Shown: positions 56,962 through 64,000 of the stretch, in pieces
How the letters are laid out: each line of letters starts with the position of its first letter
Numbering within the stretch: the first letter of the stretch is position 1
From: Pollenia angustigena
Lineage: Eukaryota > Arthropoda > Insecta > Diptera > Polleniidae
Assembly (NCBI GenBank): GCA_930367215.1
Contig: OV884060.1
Location: 179,563,253 to 179,627,252, forward strand
Direction of reading: 5' to 3'
Length of the DNA stretch: 64,000 bases
Position numbers and translations under genes: made by a program
Notes under the pieces: model-generated
What the model was told of the DNA's origin: nothing
Databases searched by the model: none
What the model saw: the letters and a program-made list of their open reading frames with translations, nothing else

Positions 56962-57165
56962 CAGATCTTTGTTGTGCATACGATATTGATGTCAAAATAT
57001 ATCCTGGCAGCACTGTATTTTGCTAGTGTTGCATTATTTATTTGGTAGCCGAATAATAGTGCATAGCAACTACCGACTTATCGTATGCATTAATATACAG
57101 CATATTTTTCTCTTGTTTACAAATTGCAACAAATGTTATTTTAAATTACTAAAGAAAAGCCTATA

Positions 57166-59150
57166 ATGGAATCTTGTGTATTGTGTCTAGAAATAAATAA
57201 AGACATTTTGGATTGCATAAAGGCGAACTCAGCACGATGGAAAGAGTTGGACATAGCAAACACGATAGAAAAACATTTTTGGTCGATGGTATAAATAAAT
57301 AATTTCTAGCTGTTGTTTTTCGTTTGATATTTAATTGTTTCCTTTTTTAAAACTGCCTATAGAACACAATACAACCCAGTTCCTGGATATGTTTATCATG
57401 CTGGCGAGAGGTAGACGATTTTCATAAATTCTATTTGCGCATTGATGAGGCTCACAAGGATTTTGGCAAAATAAAACTTGAAGATGAAGAGCCGGCAGCA
57501 GCAATATATAAAGAGGAATCGCCTTTACAAAGAACGAAAATTACGGACAATGGCGAAAAATCGAATAAGGATAACACAACATTTTGTTTTATGGAACCAG
57601 AAATACTTATTGATCAAACTCGACCACAAGATTTGACAGAACCAGAAATACTGATAGATCAGACATCAACTCCTGATTTAGTGGCGAATAATGAAACTCC
57701 AATAGCAGAGCGTTTAGATGAAGTAGATTTAGATGATATGCCTTTGAAGGAAGCCTGTAAACGTTTAAGATTACAAAATGATATGACAAGAAAAGATCCT
57801 CTAGAAAAATCGAAAAAATCTAATGCCAATAAATCTAAGAAAAGAAAATATTCTAAAGCAAAAGCAAGTGCAGAAGAAATTAAGATGGAAGATTCAAAGG
57901 TAAAAGATGAACCCGTGGATTTAAATTATACTAACGATTCAGATGGTGTTACTGATAATGACAATGATGTAACTGATGCCAACTATCGGCCAGATAAAGA
58001 TTCCTCCTTAGAAACTGTGGAAAGTAAGAGGCGCAAGGCTTATAGTAAACATCGCACTAATCGCAAAGAAAACGATCAATTTATAGCGGAGCACTTTAAA
58101 CAAATGTTTTGCGATCTTTGTCAAGTGCCATTTGATGATTTTCCTGCCATGCAAAAACACTTTGTCGAGAATCACCAACAACGTGGCTATGTTGTTTGCT
58201 GTAAAAGAAAATTTTTCGATCGCACACGTTTGGTGGACCATCTCCACTGCCATTTAAATCCCGATCATTTCAAATGCAACGAATGTGGCAAAGCCATGTC
58301 CGACCGCATTAGTTTTGACAGTCATATGCTGCGTGTACATAGAGCGAATGAGGTTGTAAAACAACATTGTTGTGATGTGTGTGGCAAATCCTTTACAGAA
58401 GCCTATGTGTTAAGAATTCATAAATTAACACATTTGCCGGAAGAGGAGAAAAAGTTCCCTTGTAGCGATTGTGGTAAAAAGTTAGTTTTGTAAAGTTTTA
58501 AATAAAAGAAAACTAATTAATTCCCAAATTAAACTTTTTTCAGTTACGGCAGTCCTTACCTACTTAACCAACACCGGCAAGCCGTACACCTCAAACGATT
58601 TGTCAAAATCTGCTACATATGCGGCAAAGCCATAAATTCGAGTGCGGAATTTAAATTACACATGAATAAGCACGAAGGTATACCGTTGCCCGTTGTCAAT
58701 TGTGATGTCTGTGGTTTACGTTTGACGAGTGAACGAGGTCTTAAACTTCATAAAGAATCACAACATCCGGTTGGTGGAAAACAAGAACATCACTGTACCA
58801 TCTGTCCTAAAATATCACCCACTCTAAAGGCTTTAAAAAAACACATAAATACCATGCACGAAAAGGGTTACGATCACAAATGCAGTATTTGTGAAAAGGC
58901 TTTTAAGAGATCGGAAGCTCTAAGGGTGAGTCAGGTAGTATGAAAACAAGAAACTGTTTATTTAAAATACTTTTAAATTTAGGAACATATGGCCACACAT
59001 ACTGGCACAACACTATACACCTGTCCTTGGTGTCCAAAAACTTTTAATTCTAATGGAAATATGCATGCTCATCGCAAAAAAATTCATCCCAAAGAATGGG
59101 AGGAATCAAAACTACAAAAGTATTCGGGAAATATACCACCAGAAATTTAA
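57166..59150 (+). CDS. ZAD-C2H2 zinc-finger protein, paralogue B
   Basis: Four exons: 57166-57288, 57363-58480, 58544-58925, 58983-59150, with GT/AG borders and agreeing frames, giving 596 aa. Same layout as paralogue A: ZAD (C4, C7 ... C51, C54), acidic linker with EPEILIDQT motifs and basic patch, then about ten C2H2 fingers, the last in exon 4 ([17 protein letters not shown]). Exon 2 is 45 bp longer than in A (extra residues after KEESPLQR), and exon 3 is 183 bp shorter (one two-finger unit). The coding sequences are otherwise very similar. Likely a nuclear DNA-binding protein. Both copies appear intact. Confidence 0.9.
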
Positions 59151-59635
59151 CTTGATAAGAAAAAAATTTTAATATTTTTTTCGAAAATATTACAAAGAGT
59201 ATTTTAAATATAATTTAGAACACACATACATAAGTCTTTAATGCATATTACGTTATTTAATTTGTATACATTACATTAACTGCCTGGCCAACAATTTCGA
59301 AAAAAAAATTTTTTATACATATATTTACTATATTGAAAACAATAATAAAAAATTAAAATTGGTGTTTGTTTTCAATGTAAATATACAAAAGAACATTTCC
59401 TTTCGACATTGTTGTCCAGTCAGTAACTTTTTTTAAATAATCATAGGTTAAGTACATATTTAACTCTTATTATTTTAGCTGCTACAATAATCTATAAAAA
59501 AAAAAAATAAGATGTTATAGCCGGTCAAGCCACAAAAATATGCAAGATGATACAAAAGGGATTTTAACATAAAGTGGAAAAGAAAGGGGTGTAAGGCAGT
59601 CAAAAAAGGGGCAAAATGCCACTTTAGTCGCATAA
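59151..59635. other. AT-rich spacer downstream of paralogue B
   Basis: No gene seen; no close AATAAA like that of paralogue A. Confidence 0.5.
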
Positions 59636-60272
59636 AGCTGGAGGTCCACAGCATACGCAGCTGTCAAAAAAGTAGAATCTGTGTAGTCCAAACACGCGTG
59701 TAAAGAGTAGCCCACAAGGGACCAGGACTAGTCCAAAAGTAACCCAAACGTATGGAAAAACATGGTCTATTTAACATTACGATGTCCTAGGGGAGGACCA
59801 TATAAACCAGCTTTCGACTACAAAGGAGTAGTTTTAAAACTACTCCGTTGTATACTCAAGAGGATTAGTTCTGAAGTCGTTTAAAAACGAAAGCAAGTCG
59901 TTAAAAAAGAAAACATGTCATCTACAAACACTTTTTAACAATGACATGGTCCATGCTTGCATTACATCGGACCAGTCCATGGAGTAGTCCATTTTATCAA
60001 AATGGATCAGGTGGTCCAATGTTATTTGCAGGGAAGTTACATGCACAAAAGCGTAGATGCCTTGAGGCGAAAAGTAGGTTTACTTTCTACTTTTGCAAGC
60101 GTCACAAGCAGCGTTCGAACAAATCAGCTGATTTTGACAAATTAAATTTTATTTTTACTTGTGCTGCTGCTGCATAACAAGCGTTGCATGTAACTTGAAA
60201 CGTAGAACGCAAGTTAGGTTAGAAAAGCATGCGCTGCGTGGATGCGAAAACGCGTGGTATAGACCTCCAGCT
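59636..60272. mobile_element. AGCTGGAGGTCC MITE, copy 2, TAA target
   Basis: 637 bp, ends AGCTGGAGGTC / GACCTCCAGCT, TAA at 59633-59635 and 60273-60275. Co-linear with 45781-46099 except for about 340 extra bases (about 59690-60032) rich in GGACCA/TGGTCC phrases, which look like a further insertion. Confidence 0.8.
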
Positions 60273-60381
60273 TAACGGTAACGCTGTGGGACAGGATGGC
60301 ATTGAGAATTTCATAATTGTATTAACAACAAAACTGCCAGATTTGACGATTTATCGTCATTTTGACGATTTGGGGTCCAAA

Positions 60382-60894
60382 AATTGAAGCACAGCCGCGA
60401 ATAACGTTTTAAGTTACAAAATAATTTTTTTTCAGGAGAGCAAAAAAACGTTTTTAACAGGCAAGATTATTAATTTTTTTTTAGATTATTAAAAATAATG
60501 ATAATAAAAATTTGTATGCAAAATATCAACAAATATAAAACTTAAATTACATGCAAATTTACAGTTTATAACTTTTTTTTAGTTGAAAAACGTTTCATAT
60601 CCACAATCACGATGTCATTTAAAAAGTTCTTCCACTACACAAAGCATCATGACTGATGGCTTTTAAAACGTTATTCAGCGTTAAAACCATTTACTTTGTG
60701 GCATTTTTAAGTAACTTACAACGTTCTTCCACTAGCTTACTCTTTGTATGCCCTTTTTAAAGGCTTTAAGGTGCATAATTTTGGGTGATTTGAGGTTTAA
60801 ACAGTGTTCGAGAGTAATGTTAACGGTTATCTGCAAAAAAACAGTTGTTGCAAAAAGTGGCTTTTACAACGTTATTCGCGGCTCTGCTTCAATT
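60382..60894. repeat. Inverted-repeat element, AATTGAAGCA ends
   Basis: Ends AATTGAAGCACAGCCGCGAA and its complement with one change over about 26 bp. Set in sequence with repeated TTTGACGATTT phrases. Target duplication not seen. Confidence 0.6.
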
Positions 60895-61125
60895 GTTCAT
60901 TGACGATTTATAACATGAATTTGACGATTTTTCAAATGATCAATTTTGTACAAGCTTACAAAAGTTTTAAGTATTATTTCTTTTTTAAATAACTTCTTGG
61001 ATACTTTCGCTTATTTGGTTGTCAGTAATTTTCCCGTTTAAACCCTTTGTAATACAAATATATGTAAATATAACAGCAATGAAATATAATTTTTTATGAG
61101 TAAAATAGTTGTTCGATATCTCTAA

Positions 61126-61238
61126 TGGCGATTTCTTTTCTGAGAAATATGTTGCATAAATGTTACATGATCTACACAAAAGAAATAGAGCATGTAACAT
61201 TTATGCAACATATGTATTTCTCAGAAAAGAAATCGCCA
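61126..61238. mobile_element. Fold-back element, about 50-bp arms, TAA target
   Basis: Begins TGGCGATTTCTTTTCTGAGA and ends with its complement; the right arm has four extra bases. TAA on both sides (61123-61125, 61239-61241). Confidence 0.82.
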
Positions 61239-61269
61239 TAAGTTCCGAGCTGTAAATTAATCATTCTCT

Positions 61270-61520
61270 TTTGATTTTAATTCGTTACGAATTAGCTAAA
61301 TTTTGAATTGATTCTTTTCTCAGCAAAAAAGTATTGAATAAAATTTTAATCAATTCAAAAAAATCAAATGAATTTGTAGAATGAGTTGCAATTCGTTTCC
61401 AATTCAAATGAATTTATTAAAGTCAATTGCAATTCATTTTACAGATTCATTTGAATTAAATTGATTTTGAATTCATTCAAATGAATTGGAACAATAAATT
61501 GAAATTCAAATGAATGAAAT
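61270..61520. repeat. Degenerate AATTCAAATGAATT-rich block
   Basis: Many copies of ATTCAAATGAATT and its variants in both orientations; self-complementary low-complexity DNA. Confidence 0.6.
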
Positions 61521-64000
61521 CAAAAAAAGTTGTTGAGATTCAAAGTTGCTAAAATCTTTAAAATTCGATTGACAAATTAAAAAAAATATTTTTTCCACAA
61601 TATGCAAATATGAGATTATTTAAACAAAAAATTATTGGTCAACACACTTTAATAATATTTTCACACTATTTGATATAAATAAAAACTTAAGTTTCTTTTA
61701 GCAAATAATAATAATTTAATTCCTATTCTGCGGTACCTAACTATTCCCTTCCAATACAAAATTAATTCATATTTCAATCAAACCAATTGAAATGAGTTGG
61801 AAATGAATTGCTTAATAATCTGTTGACTAGCTTCGAGAATTAACTTATTTGTACGACTAAAATGTTTTTCTAATAAGTATTTTCCTATTTTGGATTATTT
61901 TAAAATTAAAAACGCTTGCATCTCTTATTTTTGTTGGTATGTAAAAGAAGTAAAAGCTTTAATAATTAACATAGAAGTAAGAACAGCTGTTAGAGATCTT
62001 TCGAGACGAGAAATACACAAGTATGTTTTTTTTTCTTAAAAACTGCCAAAAGTTAGTGGCATTTTACCATGACGATTTAAATAAGTCAATTTGACGATTT
62101 TGTTTTGCTACAAGGAGCAAATCAGGATAAATGAACGTACTTTTGGTACTTTTTATAAACATCTTACATAATGGGAATTTTATTATCCAGCATTATTAAA
62201 ATACTAAAGACTAAAATAAACAATCTACAGAATTAACATTTTAAAGCAAAAATTTGGAAAATTTAAATTGGTGGGACAAAAAGGGGAAAATTTTATACTC
62301 TAGGTAACATCTAACCAAACCTAATATTTTCGAACTCGAGGTTGGTGAGGTGAGTAATGGTGGGTAAATCCATTATTTTTCGGAAGAATATCATAGGTCA
62401 AGTCCATAAACGTTTTATTTATGGTTTAAACTTGATGTTTAAAGTTAGTAGGTTGATTGCCGCCTCATTGTTCTATTGCATTTTTAGTTTAAATAAAAGT
62501 TTTTTTAAATTAGACGAAACATATTTCAAATTAAACGAAACCTTTTTCAAAATAAACGAGACTTTATTCAAAAAAAAAAAAAAGACGAAGCTTTATTCAA
62601 AATAAACGAAACCTTTTTCAAAATAAACGAAACTTTATTTCAAATAAACTAAACTTAATTAAATATTTTTAAATCAAATTAAACCACTTTTAAAATGATT
62701 AATGAAGACCTTGTGCACTCGCCGCCTTAGGAATTGGGATGATTACATCCATTATATAGTTCGCACAATCATTTGGATTAATTTGTGCGATACGTCCTCA
62801 ATATGTTTCGCTCAGTGATAGTATCTTCTATATATATAATTTCGTTGTTTGTCCAGATGTATGTCCGGTTCTCTTTCCGCGGCTTTCTGAAGACGTCTGA
62901 CGTCGCAGAAAGATGAAATTTGGCATAAGTAAAGCTCATTTGCCCCACTGGTGCAAGACGGAGCCCGATGTTTGATTTTTGGGCGGTGGGCGTGGTCATT
63001 GAATAAACCGTTCACTTTTTCTTATATTTTTTGCAGGAAACTTTTGCGTTTTCCTAATGACACTTTTTATATTTAAAAATACAAAATAAAAAATACTTGC
63101 TGGTCGTGTATTTAAAATACAAAATACTTACAGGTTATGTATTTAAAATATTAAATACTTCCATTTATTGTACGTAGTATTTCAAATACAAAATACCAAG
63201 TACTTTCCAAGTCGTACATCTACATGTATGTTTTTAAAATACGAAATACACCATTTTTATTCAAACCAAAAAATACATTAGATAAAACTAATTAACAAAA
63301 CAATTGTTTCCTTTCATAAACATCAGATTTTTGAAAGTAGCATTAGACAAACAGTTTCTTGTTGGATAATCTATTAGTTTAAAAGGTATGCAAATTTCTT
63401 TACGCTCGATAAAGATATTTTTGTGAGAAAATCGTCAGTTTCCTGAAAAAAAATTAAAAAATCGTCTTTATCGTTTCGAAAAATCGTCAAAAAATCGGAC
63501 AACTTAAAATTTAGTTTTTTTTAAACAATTTTGGTTCGATTTTTAATAAAAAAAACATTCAAACAAAAACATAATTACTTCATACCCATTTCAATCGTGT
63601 TAGAGCTACTGGTAGGGTATTCATTTAATCGGGCTTTTGCTTTAATCGGTTAATCGCTCGATTAATTAATCGAGGTTTTGGTTTAATCGGTTAATAATCC
63701 GTTAATTTTGTGATTGATCGGTTAACCGGTTAATAAGGTTTTTTTCTAAATAAAGTAATTTCAATAAATAAAAATTATTTATTATTTGCAGTTTATTAGT
63801 AAAAAAAAAAAACAATAACATGGCAATACTTGAACTAAAACGAGCAAACTAAAAAATAATTAATAACTATGTAATAGATATTTTTTAATTAGTTCATATT
63901 ATGTATTTATTAAAAAATAAACTGTGAGATCATTTTAATAGTTAAAGGTGATCTTATAAAATAATGTTTTAGAAAAATAAATTGTTTTAAATGTTTAGGA
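61521..64000. other. AT-rich end region without a gene
   Basis: Holds degenerate repeats of AAACGAAAC(C/T)TT type (62500-62660), a TCTATATATATAATTTCG start near 62827 followed by GGGCGGTGGGCGTGGTC (possible Helitron-like 5' end), AAATAC-rich repeats (63060-63250) and ATCGGTTAATCG-type repeats (63630-63740). No coding sequence supported. Confidence 0.45.

Noticed and set aside
63630..63740. ATCGGTTAATCG phrases as possible operator or hormone-response array
   Set aside because: Degenerate AT-rich repeats with no neighbouring gene; most likely transposon debris.

Overview
This window looks like intergenic, transposon-packed DNA from a higher (probably calyptrate) fly. The reasons are AT-rich sequence, introns with GT/AG borders, two ZAD-type C2H2 zinc-finger genes, BEL/Pao and Ty3/gypsy retrotransposons, an R1-like LINE, and INE-1/Helentron-like repeats of the kind common in flies. 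The species call is inference. I saw no tRNA, rRNA or CRISPR features.

Region 1 to about 26.7 kb is a nest of elements. A hAT transposon (3' half at 24348 onward) carries a Ty3/gypsy element with LTRs of at least 2.7 kb, a tRNA-Lys primer site, gag, and pol reached by a -1 slippery site. The gypsy 5' LTR is itself interrupted by a complete BEL/Pao element (2237-11138, minus strand) with a 5-bp target duplication; the uninterrupted gypsy 3' LTR shows the empty site. Left of the gypsy 5' LTR lies a second, truncated BEL copy rather than hAT sequence, so the left end is rearranged.

The most unusual item is in the BEL element. Downstream of gag-pol it has a second ORF (3488-4273, minus) that repeats the zinc-knuckle plus retropepsin-like module, but with the catalytic Asp-Ser-Ala replaced by Asn-Pro-Cys. 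A strong splice acceptor lies just before its ATG and a strong donor lies in the leader between primer site and gag, so the protein may be made from a spliced RNA, as retroviral env is.

Region 26.7-36.6 kb holds an R1-like LINE fragment split by a small inverted-repeat element, a broken hAT transposase gene, a near-copy of the hAT 3' flank seen at 24.3 kb, and an INE-1/Helentron-like element.

The only apparent host genes are two zinc-finger paralogues on the plus strand, 37139-39282 and 57166-59150, each with four exons. They are about 20 kb apart. The first has gained an extra two-finger unit by a 183-bp in-frame tandem duplication.

Between and around them (39.7-52 kb, 55-62 kb) is a dense field of nested MITEs. 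Many can be bounded exactly by target duplications: 8 bp (hAT type), TTA/TAA or CAG (PIF/Harbinger type). Several have matching empty sites elsewhere in the window. A 5'-truncated LINE with a (TAA)n tail, a Helitron-like element and a minisatellite complete the picture. The last 1.5-2 kb is AT-rich with no gene that I can support.
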